Shown here piece after piece: positions 1 through 7,861 of a DNA stretch of 63,268 nt. Position 1 is the first letter of the stretch, and each line of letters opens with the position of its first letter. The notes under the pieces are model-generated. The model was not told the origin of the DNA, did no database searches, and saw only the letters and a list, made by a program, of their open reading frames with translations. The translations under genes and the position numbers were made by a program. The stretch comes from Paenibacillus sp. XY044 (lineage in GTDB: Bacteria; Bacillota; Bacilli; Paenibacillales; Paenibacillaceae): NCBI RefSeq assembly GCF_002257645.1, contig NZ_NQMO01000017.1, positions 1 to 63,268 of the forward strand. Reading direction: 5' to 3'.

Positions 1-23
1 CCAGGATCAAACTCTCCAATAAA
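1..23 (-). rRNA. 16S rRNA, 5' end (partial)
   Basis: Read on the minus strand this is the start of a Bacillales 16S rRNA, with the universal 27F-type segment AGAGTTTGATCCTGG at the window edge. Only the first ~23 nt are present and the gene continues off the left end. The mature 5' end is placed by analogy with Bacillus 16S (TTTAT followed by GGAGAG). Confidence 0.95.
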
Positions 24-64
24 GTTGGAAGAATCTGCTCACCCGAAGGGAGTAGCTTTCCAAC
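24..64 (-). other. 16S leader hairpin
   Basis: Immediately upstream of the 16S 5' end the leader can fold into a stem with a 7-bp base (GTTGGAA at 24-30 with TTCCAAC at 58-64), an inner CU/GA-rich stem and a small loop around 44-48. Its position fits a pre-16S processing or antitermination leader structure. The fold was paired by eye only. Confidence 0.5.
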
Positions 65-151
65 GAAAGTTTGTAGCTCATTTTGAATCTGACGAGATTG
101 ATTTAATCTCAAGTTGCTCTGGTCCGAAGACCATCGCGTTTATACTCACTC

Positions 152-174
152 GTTGTTCAGTTTTCAAAGATCAA
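152..174 (-). promoter_or_regulatory. rrn leader boxA-like antitermination element
   Basis: The minus strand carries GATCTTTGAAAACTGAAC, the Bacillales rrn leader motif that precedes 16S and acts in Nus-dependent antitermination. It lies between promoter P2 and the 16S gene, as expected. The assignment is by motif resemblance. Confidence 0.6.
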
Positions 175-219
175 AAACTCTTTCTTTCGTCATCACCACA
201 TCTCAGCAGCGACTTTTAT

Positions 220-249
220 AATATATCATACTTACCAGATGTTTTGCAA
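220..249 (-). promoter_or_regulatory. rrn promoter P2
   Basis: A sigma-A type promoter on the minus strand: -35 TTGCAA (244-249), 18-bp spacer, -10 TATATT (220-225), about 190 nt upstream of 16S. Bacillus rrn operons typically have two tandem promoters roughly 100 bp apart, and this is the proximal one. Confidence 0.65.
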
Positions 250-341
250 GAGTTATTTTTAAAAAGTTTTTTACCAACCTTTATATCAGCCTCTCAAAAC
301 TTCTGTGCTCAGTTCAAAACTTAAAACTGAAGCGAAAGTTA

Positions 342-370
342 ATTTATCATAATTTAGACTGTGCCGTCAA
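342..370 (-). promoter_or_regulatory. rrn promoter P1
   Basis: The distal rrn promoter: -35 TTGACG (365-370), 17-bp spacer, -10 ATAAAT (342-347); a 16-bp spacer giving GATAAA is the alternative. The -35 box begins 3 bp after the stop codon of the small upstream gene, so reading through that gene runs straight into the rrn operon. Confidence 0.6.
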
Positions 371-373
371 GCA

Positions 374-604
374 CTATTGTTTAAATTGTGAGAGCTTGCT
401 GTTACGTGCATACTTTGAAAGTTCCTTTTGCGGGGCAAATCGGGCGTACATGCGAAAGACCGTCTTGTAGCGGTTCGCAATAGCATTGCGGATATCCTGG
501 TCCAAACGCTGATCGCTTAAATCAAACAGCATCTCATCCAGCTCCTTGCGCAGCACATAATCTAATTCCTTGCATTCCTTATCGTTAAACAGCATACCCA
601 ACAT
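374..604 (-). CDS. conserved small protein of unknown function (76 aa)
   Basis: I do not recognise a named family. The product is a charged, apparently soluble, mostly helical protein with an acidic first half (ELDEMLFDLSDQRLD) and a basic second half ending KLSQFKQ; there is no membrane segment, signal peptide or cysteine pair. A GGGAGG ribosome site lies 11 nt upstream of the chosen ATG. A second ATG three codons in (593-595) is also possible. It is codirectional with the SpoIIM-family gene about 120 bp upstream and is the last gene before the rrn operon, whose P1 -35 box begins 3 bp after its stop. Confidence 0.75.
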   Translation of the reverse strand: MLGMLFNDKECKELDYVLRKELDEMLFDLSDQRLDQDIRNAIANRYKTVFRMYARFAPQKELSKYARNSKLSQFKQ

Positions 605-726
605 GTTAGAACCGGCCTCCCTGTAGATTTATCCCTGAACGTCCATGAATGGAACGGTTTATGGTTTTATCGTCTTACTGTTATGCTCAACTTTTGGGAA
701 ATTTATGAATCGCAAATTGCAAAATA

Positions 727-1332
727 CTAATTCTTCATCAAACCATAGGTAACGGTGCTTTCAATAATTGCGGCCACAAGCAGCATAATGACGACCCAAA
801 AGGCTGCTGTAACCGATTTCCGCAGCACTCCCTCGCCTTCTCTGCCCCATGCCCTCCTTTTGGGATTGATTCCGCTGATGATCCAGCTCCCCATTCTGAT
901 TCCGTAGGCGCACGCGATGATGATAGCCGGTATTTCAATAATGCCGTGCGGAAGCAGCCCCCTAACTACCAAATCGACCAGATTCTCTCCCTGGGCGCTT
1001 AAGCTATGTACCAAATAACCTATAACCATCCCATTGATCAACAGAAACACCACGGGCAGTATTCCTGCCAGAAGACCCAGATAAATGATCAGCACGCCTT
1101 TAATGCTGTTATTGAGAAAAATGAACCCGAAGAAGCTCCACTGCGGATGCTCCGAGTTCTGCAGATTACCGCTGACCTCCCTCAACCCGCTTAGCTGTTG
1201 GTTCACCAGCTCGGCCAAAGCCCCGGTACTGATCCACCCGGCTGCCACCCCGGCAGCAAAAAGAAATATCGCAAACACCAATGTTTTTTTGATCGACACT
1301 AAGTCTCTCATAAATGTACTTAAACGAAGCAA
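727..1332 (-). CDS. SpoIIM-family (stage II sporulation protein M-like) membrane protein
   Basis: A 201-aa integral membrane protein with about five hydrophobic segments (roughly residues 14-34, 65-80, 82-105, 125-150 and 178-198). The segment LLPHGIIEIPAIIIACAYG near residue 125 is the hallmark of the SpoIIM/DUF95 family. SpoIIM proper acts with SpoIID and SpoIIP in septal peptidoglycan hydrolysis during engulfment; this shorter paralogue type often sits beside spore genes and its exact role is not shown here. The start is a TTG preceded by GAGGAGG at 7-nt spacing; a later ATG (MRDLV) lacks such a site. It is divergent from pdaB. Confidence 0.85.
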   Translation of the reverse strand: MLRLSTFMRDLVSIKKTLVFAIFLFAAGVAAGWISTGALAELVNQQLSGLREVSGNLQNSEHPQWSFFGFIFLNNSIKGVLIIYLGLLAGILPVVFLLINGMVIGYLVHSLSAQGENLVDLVVRGLLPHGIIEIPAIIIACAYGIRMGSWIISGINPKRRAWGREGEGVLRKSVTAAFWVVIMLLVAAIIESTVTYGLMKN

Positions 1333-1515
1333 TCGATTACCTCCTCATAGTAATAAGTCCCAAGTACGAGCATACATTGAAGTAAACAAGCTTTACATGA
1401 GCATTTTTCCTGAATTTCGTTGAAGGGGGCCGTTACAGCATATTTATCAAAGCCCTTAGTTATAACGGACGACGGCGCGAAATGCTGATGTATGGAAAGG
1501 GGAGCTTACGAGCAT

Positions 1516-2322
1516 ATGAATTCATTTTTCTATGTGCTGAATGGCAGGAAAATAAAACGCACGTTTCTTGTGCTGGCCGCAGCGGTATTTGCCATCGGTA
1601 TCATCTATGTCGAGAGCGACAACATCACGGTATTCTCTGAAGGGGCTCCAGCAGCCATTTACAGCGTCCCTACAGAGAAAAAAGTGATCGCCCTGACCTT
1701 TGATATCAGTTGGGGTGAAAAGCGGGCAGAGCCCATTCTGAAGGTCCTGAAGGACAAGAACGTGCAAAAGGCCACTTTCTTTTTATCCTCTCCTTGGGGA
1801 AAAAGCCACCCGGATATCGTCAACGACATCAAAAACAGCGGGTTTGAGATTGGAAGCCACGGCCACAAACACGTGAATTACAGCACGCTGAGTGACGAAG
1901 AGATCCGCAAGCAGCTGATCACCGCCAATTCTATATTAACCGATTTGACCGGCAAGGAACCCAATCTCCTCCGCCTGCCTAATGGGGATTTTGACAAGCG
2001 GGTGCTGAAAATCGCCGACAGCCTTAACTATAAGGTTATTCAGTGGGATACCGACTCCCAAGATTGGAAAAACATCGGTGCACAGAATATCGTTAACCGA
2101 GTAGTGTCCAAAGCGCATCCCGGGGATATCGTGCTCCTCCATGCCAGCGACTCGGTCAAACAGACCCACGAAGCGCTTCCGGTCATCATTGATGAGCTCC
2201 GCAAGCAGGGGTACGAGTTCGTGACCGTGTCCGATCTGCTCAGCCAAGCGGATACCAAAGGGAAAGAAATTCATGACCAAGCGGCGATGCAGCAAGCCAT
2301 CGATGACGCAGCCGGCATGTAA
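1516..2322 (+). CDS. pdaB: polysaccharide deacetylase family sporulation protein PdaB
   Basis: A NodB-type carbohydrate esterase needed for spore cortex stability in Bacillus. After an N-terminal membrane anchor or uncleaved signal (residues ~15-32), the catalytic domain shows the PdaB version of motif 1, TFDISWG (61-67), the HGHKH metal motif (115-119), RLPNGD (motif 3) and a late LLHASD motif. Motif 1 lacks the second Asp of the classical TFDDG, which is usual for PdaB and leaves true deacetylase activity uncertain. The start is the ATG after AAAGGGGAG; an in-frame ATG at 1492 overlaps that ribosome site and is less likely. It is one of few plus-strand genes here and converges on kbaA. Confidence 0.93.
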   Translation: MNSFFYVLNGRKIKRTFLVLAAAVFAIGIIYVESDNITVFSEGAPAAIYSVPTEKKVIALTFDISWGEKRAEPILKVLKDKNVQKATFFLSSPWGKSHPDIVNDIKNSGFEIGSHGHKHVNYSTLSDEEIRKQLITANSILTDLTGKEPNLLRLPNGDFDKRVLKIADSLNYKVIQWDTDSQDWKNIGAQNIVNRVVSKAHPGDIVLLHASDSVKQTHEALPVIIDELRKQGYEFVTVSDLLSQADTKGKEIHDQAAMQQAIDDAAGM

Positions 2323-2335
2323 ATGGTAAGCATAG

Positions 2336-2366
2336 AAAAAAGAGCTAAGGATCTTAGCTCTTTTTT
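2336..2366. terminator. bidirectional terminator between pdaB and kbaA
   Basis: A perfect 14-bp stem (AAAAAAGAGCTAAG with its complement) around a 3-nt loop, with a T6 run on either strand, so it can end both convergent transcripts. One arm encodes the last codons (Lys-Lys-Ser-stop) of kbaA. Confidence 0.9.
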
Positions 2367-2944
2367 GCGTTCAACACTTTATGAAGAATTAAAATTTGGT
2401 AAGCATTGCAGACCACCAGCGGAACCAAAATAAAGACGGTGGCGTTGTTGACCCCGATCTTGAGCCCTCCCACCAGTTCCACGATGGTAATCGCCGTCAT
2501 GAAGAAGATCGTCGGAATCCAAGCTGTCGGGTTGGTCGCTCTGACCTTAAAATAAGCCACGACGACGGCTACGACCAGTATCGATATACCAACGACCAAG
2601 TCAGAAGTCTGGCTGTTCTCCTTCCCGACGAAGGAGCGGAAAAACATCACTTCAAGCAGTGCCAAAATGGCGAGGACAAGCTGTATGTACTGCCACACTT
2701 TTCTGGGGAATACCCCGATGGCCGTATAATTCAAAATCATATAAGCGAAAAAGCCAAGCTGGGAATAGACGCTGACCATCAGTCCGTATCCGAATAAGAT
2801 GACCAAATAAAACAAATAATCGGAAGGCCCCTTGAATTTAATTATACCGCTTCCAAACTGCAGCAGCACCCCGGCTACGATCGCCGCAATGGAGCCGGCA
2901 AGCAGTGTTTTCCAAAATAATGTCATCCATCTTTTTAAGTTCAA
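2354..2944 (-). CDS. kbaA: KinB-signalling pathway activation protein KbaA
   Basis: A 196-aa polytopic membrane protein with six hydrophobic stretches, matching KbaA (about 198 aa in Bacillus subtilis), which is required for KinB-dependent activation of the sporulation phosphorelay. It starts MNLKRWMTLFWKTLLAGS and ends in a short basic tail. The start codon is TTG, with GGGGGTG 8-9 nt upstream. It lies next to gerD and pdaB as in Bacillus. It is divergent from gerD, and its 3' end is embedded in the shared terminator. Confidence 0.9.
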   Translation of the reverse strand: MNLKRWMTLFWKTLLAGSIAAIVAGVLLQFGSGIIKFKGPSDYLFYLVILFGYGLMVSVYSQLGFFAYMILNYTAIGVFPRKVWQYIQLVLAILALLEVMFFRSFVGKENSQTSDLVVGISILVVAVVVAYFKVRATNPTAWIPTIFFMTAITIVELVGGLKIGVNNATVFILVPLVVCNAYQILILHKVLNAKKS

Positions 2945-3006
2945 ATATTCTGCACCCCCAAGACTTTATTTTACCAACGTTCACAATAAAAAACCATCCA
3001 TGGCTC

Positions 3007-3037
3007 GACATATTTCGAATTTTCGGATGCCATACTA
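3007..3037 (+). promoter_or_regulatory. candidate sigma-G promoter of gerD
   Basis: CATACTA (3031-3037) matches the sigma-G -10 consensus (CATNNTA) exactly. GACATA lies 18 bp upstream, one mismatch from the usual -35. It is 34 nt upstream of the gerD start, and gerD is forespore-expressed in Bacillus, so the assignment is reasonable though unproven. Confidence 0.5.
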
Positions 3038-3071
3038 CAAACAGGATCTGAAGCAAAGGAGGACAACACTC

Positions 3072-3788
3072 ATGAAGTGGCCGGTTATCGGTTTATGTAC
3101 GCTTTTTCTCGGTATTTCCGCGGCACTGACGGGCTGTGGATCGGAACAGAGCTATGCCCCGCCCCAGAGCGATTATAAAGAGATGAAAACGATGGTTGTC
3201 GATATCCTGAAGAGCGATGAAGGCAAGAAAGCGGTCGAGGATGCCCTGAAGGGCGGCGGCGGATCGGGCAGCAGCGGCTCCGGGTCTGGCACGGGGATCG
3301 GTATGCAGATGATGTCCCTTCAAGCCGGAGATCAAATCCGGACGGCGGTCAAAGACACCATTACCGCTCCAGAGTATAAAAAAGAGTTTGAAAAAATTAT
3401 GACGGATCCCCAGTTTGCCGGAGATTTCGCCAAGGTGATCAGTTCGCAGAACAAGCAGCTCCATATGCAGTTGATCAAAGATCCTACTTATCAGCAATCG
3501 GTCGCCGATATTATGAAATCACCCGAAGTCATGAAAATGTTTCTGGATATTACCAAAACCCCTGAATACCGCAAGCAGTCGATGACCGTCATGCAGGAAG
3601 CCATGCAGAACCCATTGTTCAAAATAGAAGTTATGAACATGCTGAAGGATGTCGTCACCCAGGAGCTCCAGCCTAAAACCGAGAAATCGCCAAAGAAGGG
3701 CGGTAACAAAGGTCAAGAAGGCGGAGATCAAGGCAGCGGCGAAGGCGGAGACAAGGAAAATGGCGATGGCGGCGGTGGAGGAAGTTAA
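3072..3788 (+). CDS. gerD: spore germination lipoprotein GerD
   Basis: GerD is an inner-membrane lipoprotein of the spore that helps assemble germinant receptors into the germinosome. The 238-aa product has a lipoprotein signal peptide with lipobox LTGC (19-22). A conserved helical core follows, with repeated short motifs such as DPxYxxxVxDxxKSPE, interrupted near residues 61-76 by a Gly/Ser-rich linker. It ends in a Lys/Gly/Glu-rich low-complexity tail of about 40 residues. The start is fixed by AAGGAGG 8 nt before the ATG; the frame stays open upstream but without a ribosome site. It converges on salA. Confidence 0.95.
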   Translation: MKWPVIGLCTLFLGISAALTGCGSEQSYAPPQSDYKEMKTMVVDILKSDEGKKAVEDALKGGGGSGSSGSGSGTGIGMQMMSLQAGDQIRTAVKDTITAPEYKKEFEKIMTDPQFAGDFAKVISSQNKQLHMQLIKDPTYQQSVADIMKSPEVMKMFLDITKTPEYRKQSMTVMQEAMQNPLFKIEVMNMLKDVVTQELQPKTEKSPKKGGNKGQEGGDQGSGEGGDKENGDGGGGGS

Positions 3789-3790
3789 AA

Positions 3791-3828
3791 ACATTAAAAA
3801 AAGCCCCAAATGGGGCTTTTTTTAATGT
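3791..3828. terminator. bidirectional terminator between gerD and salA
   Basis: A perfect 17-bp stem (ACATTAAAAAAAGCCCC and its complement) with a 4-nt AAAT loop, carrying a T7 run in both directions. It sits 2 bp after gerD and 19 bp after the salA stop. Confidence 0.95.
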
Positions 3829-3847
3829 GGTGAAACAAACGATTACT

Positions 3848-4951
3848 TTATTGCTCGCACTTTGCAACAACCGAAGCGGCCAATTGGCCGTAGATCTGAC
3901 CCGACGGCGTGTCCGCCTTGTATACGGACGGCGAGAAGTCAGGTTCGGAGACATGGTTATCCGGCGCCCCAAGCGGCAGCTGCGCCAGAAGCTCCGTATG
4001 AAGCGTTTCCGCCAATTGTCCGCCTCCGCCCCGTCCGAATACGTAATCACGCTTGCCGCAGCCTGCGCACTCGTAGTAAGCCATATTTTCGACGACGCCT
4101 AAAATGTCATGATTGGTCTGAAGCGCCATCGCTCCAGCCCGGGCGGCTACGAAAGCAGCCGTGGCATGCGGGGTCGTCACGATGATCTCCTTGCTCTGCG
4201 GAAGCATCTGATGAACGTCAAGGGCCACATCGCCCGTTCCCGGCGGCAAGTCAAGCAGCATATAATCGAGCTGTCCCCAGCCGACATCGCCGAAAAACTG
4301 ATGCAGCATTTTGCCGAGCATCGGTCCGCGCCAAATGACCGGGTTATTTTCTCGGATAAAAAAGCCCATCGACATCACCTTCACGCCAAAGCGCTCTACA
4401 GGGATGATGATGTTATCCTCTACCACCGGACCTTCCTCGATCCCCATCATATCCGGCACGCTGAAGCCGTAAATGTCGGCGTCAATGAGTCCTACGCGCT
4501 TGCCCATACGGGCCAAGGCTGCAGCCAGGTTGACCGTCACCGTCGACTTGCCGACGCCGCCCTTGCCGCTTGCGACCGCGATAAAATGGACATTCGGATC
4601 CTGCAGCAGCTGGTTGTGCTCCAGTCCGGCGGCATGTCCTTTTACGAGCTTATCCTCGTCCTCCTGGCGCATGCGCGCTGACTCGCCCAATATTTTCTCG
4701 CGTTCCAGCTCGTTGGCCTCCCGCATCCGAATGTGAATATCCGCACCCTCCGCGTCCCGAAGCCGTTCCCGGATGTCCTTCTCAAGCGCCTGGGCGTAAT
4801 CTTCACGCTTGTCTAATGTGATGACCGACAGTGATATGCGGCTTTCCTTAACAACGATATCTCTTATCATTTGCAGCTCAATCAGGCTCTTCCCTGTGAC
4901 AGGCTCGACGATTGGCTGTAATAGCTGTTGCACTTGCTCACGTGATAACAT
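3848..4951 (-). CDS. salA: Mrp/NBP35-family P-loop ATPase (SalA)
   Basis: A 367-aa protein with an N-terminal MIP18/DUF59-like domain (residues ~5-80) and a ParA/MinD-type ATPase domain with a deviant Walker A, GKGGVGKS (129-136), a DADIYG switch and a C-terminal CxxC pair (YECAGC, near 290) typical of Fe-S carrier proteins. Mrp/ApbC proteins hold and transfer Fe-S clusters; in Bacillus the orthologue SalA (YbaL) is also reported as a repressor of scoC. A site AGAGGTG precedes the ATG. The position between gerD and cwlD matches Bacillus. Confidence 0.93.
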   Translation of the reverse strand: MLSREQVQQLLQPIVEPVTGKSLIELQMIRDIVVKESRISLSVITLDKREDYAQALEKDIRERLRDAEGADIHIRMREANELEREKILGESARMRQEDEDKLVKGHAAGLEHNQLLQDPNVHFIAVASGKGGVGKSTVTVNLAAALARMGKRVGLIDADIYGFSVPDMMGIEEGPVVEDNIIIPVERFGVKVMSMGFFIRENNPVIWRGPMLGKMLHQFFGDVGWGQLDYMLLDLPPGTGDVALDVHQMLPQSKEIIVTTPHATAAFVAARAGAMALQTNHDILGVVENMAYYECAGCGKRDYVFGRGGGGQLAETLHTELLAQLPLGAPDNHVSEPDFSPSVYKADTPSGQIYGQLAASVVAKCEQ

Positions 4952-5022
4952 GCTGGCAGCACCTCTGCTTTATAATTTTCATCTAAGTTCCATCTAAAGC
5001 CTCAGGTGCTATTATACCATTC

Positions 5023-5790
5023 TCACGGATTTTCTGACGACACTTTCGCCTTTTCGCCGGACAAATAGCGGAGAACTCCTTTGTAAACCGATGCGGCGAC
5101 CTTACGCTGGTAGCTCTCATCCCTGAGCAGCTCCGATTCCTGCGGATGGGACAGAAATCCGACCTCCACCAGAGCCGAGGGCATTTTAAGCGCTTGGAGC
5201 AAATATACCGTATTCACCGTTTTGGCCACTCTGTCCGTGTTTTCGAGGTTGCGCTTAATCTCATCCTGAATTAATGCAGCCAGCCCCGCGTTGTCGGGAT
5301 GATTCGGATAATAAAACGTCTGCGCGCCCCGGTATCGGTTCGACGGAAAGCTGTTCATGTGAATGCTCAGAAACAGATCCGCATGCTTGTCCTCAATGAG
5401 CTTGGCCCGCTGCTTCAAATCCTCTGTCTTACGTTTGGAATACCCCTTCGAATCGCCCGCCAAGTCGTAGTCGCCCTCGCGCGTCATCACCACAATTGCG
5501 CCTGCCTGCTGCAAATAATCCCGCAGATATAGGGCGATCGCCAGGTTAATATCCTTCTCGATCACGCCCTGCTTGCTGACGGCTCCCCCGTCCGGCCCGC
5601 CATGACCGGCATCCAGTGCGATCACTTTCCCCGACAGCGGCAGAGCCAAGGACCCCGTCGTCTTCGCGGCAGGAATTTGGTATGTCGCCACCGCAATAAA
5701 AACAATGAGCAGGCAGAGGCCGATCAGCGCTTTTTTGATCGTGCTTACCCGGATCCACAGCACCTGTTTCTTTCGTCCCTGCTTGGACAT
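5023..5790 (-). CDS. cwlD: N-acetylmuramoyl-L-alanine amidase CwlD
   Basis: An Amidase_3 zinc amidase that, with PdaA, makes muramic-delta-lactam in spore cortex. The 255-aa protein has one N-terminal membrane segment (~17-37) and the catalytic pattern DAGHGGPDGGA (60-70, zinc His63), the Glu of GVIEKDIN, LSIHMNS and LVEVGFLSHP. The start was moved to the ATG after GGAGGTGG; upstream in-frame codons have no site of their own. It lies 69 bp after sat. A sigma-E-like -10 (CATATAGAT) in that gap suggests its own sporulation promoter, but the match is loose. Confidence 0.95.
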   Translation of the reverse strand: MSKQGRKKQVLWIRVSTIKKALIGLCLLIVFIAVATYQIPAAKTTGSLALPLSGKVIALDAGHGGPDGGAVSKQGVIEKDINLAIALYLRDYLQQAGAIVVMTREGDYDLAGDSKGYSKRKTEDLKQRAKLIEDKHADLFLSIHMNSFPSNRYRGAQTFYYPNHPDNAGLAALIQDEIKRNLENTDRVAKTVNTVYLLQALKMPSALVEVGFLSHPQESELLRDESYQRKVAASVYKGVLRYLSGEKAKVSSENP

Positions 5791-5859
5791 AAAAAATCCA
5801 CCTCCGTTCCCCATATCGACTCTACACATCTATATGGGGCGAGGTGGACAAATAGTACT

Positions 5860-7029
5860 TTATGAAGATACTTGCGCAGACATCCCTTCGATCAAAATCT
5901 GTGCAACCTCAGGACGGGTAAATTCCGGAGGCGGGCAAATGCCGTCCCGCAGAAGACCGCGCACCTTTGTGCCCGACAGGGTCAGATGATCTTCCTTCGG
6001 ATGCGGGCAGGTTTTGCTGGATGCCATATTGCCGCATTTTTTGCAGAAGAAGCTGTGTTCGAAAAACAGCGGGGTAATGCCGAGTTCTTCCTCCGTGAAA
6101 TTCGAGAAAATTTCCTGGGCTTCATAAGTGCCGTAGTAGTCGCCTACGCCGGCATGGTCACGCCCGACGATAAAATGGGTGCAGCCGTAATTTTTGCGGA
6201 CCATCGCATGGAAAATGGCTTCTCTCGGGCCGGCATAACGCATAGCCGCCGGGAACACGCCAAGGAACGTACGATCAGCCGGATAGTAGTTTTCGAGCAG
6301 GACCAGATAACTCTTCATCCGGACGTTGGCCGGAACGTCATCCGACTTCGTTTCGCCAACGAGCGGGTTCAGGAACAGCGCATCGACGATTTCGAGCGCG
6401 CTCTTTTGGATGTACTCATGAGCCCGGTGAACCGGGTTGCGGGTTTGGAAGCCGACAACCTTCTTCCATCCCTTCTCCGCAAAAATGCGGCGCGTCTCCG
6501 CCGGGTCAAAATAAAACTCGGCGAACTTGGCCGGTTTCGGACGATTCAGCACCTGAATGCTTCCACCCACATAGTTCGATGGGCGCTCAAACAGCTTCTT
6601 GACACCAGGATGCTCGGAATCGCTTGCTTTAAATACTTTGGTCGCCTCTGCGGTCTGATCGACGCTGTAAATACTCTCGATATCGAGAACGGCATACACT
6701 ACCCCGTCTTCTGCCCCAACGAGAGCTGCCTTGTCGCCAACAGCGAGTTCCGAGGCCTTATCATCATCTACAGCCAGCGTAATCGGAATGCTCCATACCG
6801 TGCCGTCCGCCAGTCTCATACGGTCGACGACCGACTGGTAATCCTGCTGGTTCATAAAGCCCGTCAACGGGGAAAAAGCGCCTACGCCAATCAAATCGAT
6901 ATCCGAGATCGTCCAAGTACTTACAGGAATTTGTTTAAAACCGGATGCTGCCTGAAGCAGCTCTTCTCTTGCCTGGCCTTCGGCAATGCGATTAATCAAG
7001 GTACCCCCGTGAGGCTGAATAGCTGTCAT
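5860..7029 (-). CDS. sat: sulfate adenylyltransferase (ATP sulfurylase)
   Basis: Catalyses ATP + sulfate to adenylylsulfate (APS) + PPi, the first step of assimilatory sulfate reduction. At 389 aa it is the single-chain Sat form of Bacillus and archaea, with the nucleotide motif RNPVHRAHE and the GRDHAGVGDYYG loop. A C-terminal zinc-type cluster CKKCGNMASSKTCPH is present, and no APS kinase domain is fused. AGGGGAG precedes the ATG. It lies 33 bp downstream of cysH, so the pair is an operon. Sulfate genes are not at this position in Bacillus subtilis. Confidence 0.95.
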   Translation of the reverse strand: MTAIQPHGGTLINRIAEGQAREELLQAASGFKQIPVSTWTISDIDLIGVGAFSPLTGFMNQQDYQSVVDRMRLADGTVWSIPITLAVDDDKASELAVGDKAALVGAEDGVVYAVLDIESIYSVDQTAEATKVFKASDSEHPGVKKLFERPSNYVGGSIQVLNRPKPAKFAEFYFDPAETRRIFAEKGWKKVVGFQTRNPVHRAHEYIQKSALEIVDALFLNPLVGETKSDDVPANVRMKSYLVLLENYYPADRTFLGVFPAAMRYAGPREAIFHAMVRKNYGCTHFIVGRDHAGVGDYYGTYEAQEIFSNFTEEELGITPLFFEHSFFCKKCGNMASSKTCPHPKEDHLTLSGTKVRGLLRDGICPPPEFTRPEVAQILIEGMSAQVSS

Positions 7030-7062
7030 CTTCTCGCTCCCCTTCTTCTGGTCCGTTAATTA

Positions 7063-7755
7063 TTACTTATGAAGTCCGCATTCAATCTTGTCACTGTTCG
7101 CCCAGCGCCCTGCACGAGGGTCTTCTCCCGGAGCAACCGCACGTGTGCAATACTCGCATCCAATACTCGGGAAGTTCATATCGTGAAGCGGGTTGTACAG
7201 AACCTGGTTTTCACGAATGTAATTCCATACGTCGTCTGTAGTCCAGTCCGCCAAAGGATTGAATTTCACCAGTCCGAACTTGTTGTCGTATTCCACCTTC
7301 TTGGCGTTAGCCCGAGTCGGCGCTTGATCCCGGCGAATTCCGGTAATCCATGCGTCGTACTGGGACAGGATCCGGGTCAAAGGCTCTACTTTACGGATAT
7401 TGCAGCATGCGTTCGGTTCGGATTTCCACAGCTCTTCTCCATGGGCGGCCGCCTGTTCTTCAGGGGTCAGCTTCGGCGATACTCTCACGAATTCGATACC
7501 ATATCTGGCTTCCAGGCGGTCACGGGTTTCGTACGTTTCTTTAAAGTGAAAATCGGTGTCGAGGTAAAAAATGTCGGTCGAAGGACTTACCTTCTGCAAA
7601 ATATCAACGAGCACCACGTCTTCTGCGCCAAAGCTGCAGGCAAACGTAATGTTCGGAAACGTCTCCACCGCAAGGCGAATCAATTCTTCAGCCGTAGCGT
7701 GTTCCATTTCTTCTGCTTGTTTCTGGATCCACTGTTCTTTTTCAAGCAAATTCAT
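7063..7755 (-). CDS. cysH: assimilatory adenylylsulfate (APS/PAPS) reductase CysH
   Basis: Reduces activated sulfate to sulfite. The 230-aa protein has the PP-loop SFGAEDVVL near residue 43 and the C-terminal catalytic-cysteine motif ECGLHK at the very end. Two cysteine pairs, CC (NACCNIRK) and CxxC (GCEYCTR), bind the [4Fe-4S] cluster that marks APS-using reductases. That fits the absence of an APS kinase gene next to it. The start is the ATG after GGAGG with 8-nt spacing; an ATG five codons earlier overlaps this ribosome site. Thioredoxin is the expected electron donor. Confidence 0.94.
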   Translation of the reverse strand: MNLLEKEQWIQKQAEEMEHATAEELIRLAVETFPNITFACSFGAEDVVLVDILQKVSPSTDIFYLDTDFHFKETYETRDRLEARYGIEFVRVSPKLTPEEQAAAHGEELWKSEPNACCNIRKVEPLTRILSQYDAWITGIRRDQAPTRANAKKVEYDNKFGLVKFNPLADWTTDDVWNYIRENQVLYNPLHDMNFPSIGCEYCTRAVAPGEDPRAGRWANSDKIECGLHK

Positions 7756-7833
7756 ACATGATGCCTCCATTCTGAATAAAAGTATGTTTAATAATCCACC
7801 ATAATCCCTACTGAAATAATATGATTAATCACA

Positions 7834-7861
7834 AGTATAAAGTAAAACCAGTGGTTGTCAA
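7834..7861 (-). promoter_or_regulatory. sigma-A promoter of cysH-sat
   Basis: -35 TTGACA (7856-7861), 16-bp spacer, -10 TATACT (7834-7839), about 75 nt upstream of cysH. The short leader leaves no room for an S-box or T-box and none was seen, so control is probably by a DNA-binding regulator such as CymR or CysL (inference). The rest of the stretch up to the plus-strand gene at 8088 holds no gene I can support. Confidence 0.75.

Noticed and set aside
25..324. 99-codon frame at the left edge
   Set aside because: It lies within the rrn leader and runs opposite to it, without a ribosome site.
2832..3071. Longer GerD form starting at 2832
   Set aside because: The extra 80 codons overlap the kbaA coding sequence and remove the lipoprotein signal from the N-terminus; a strong ribosome site supports 3072.
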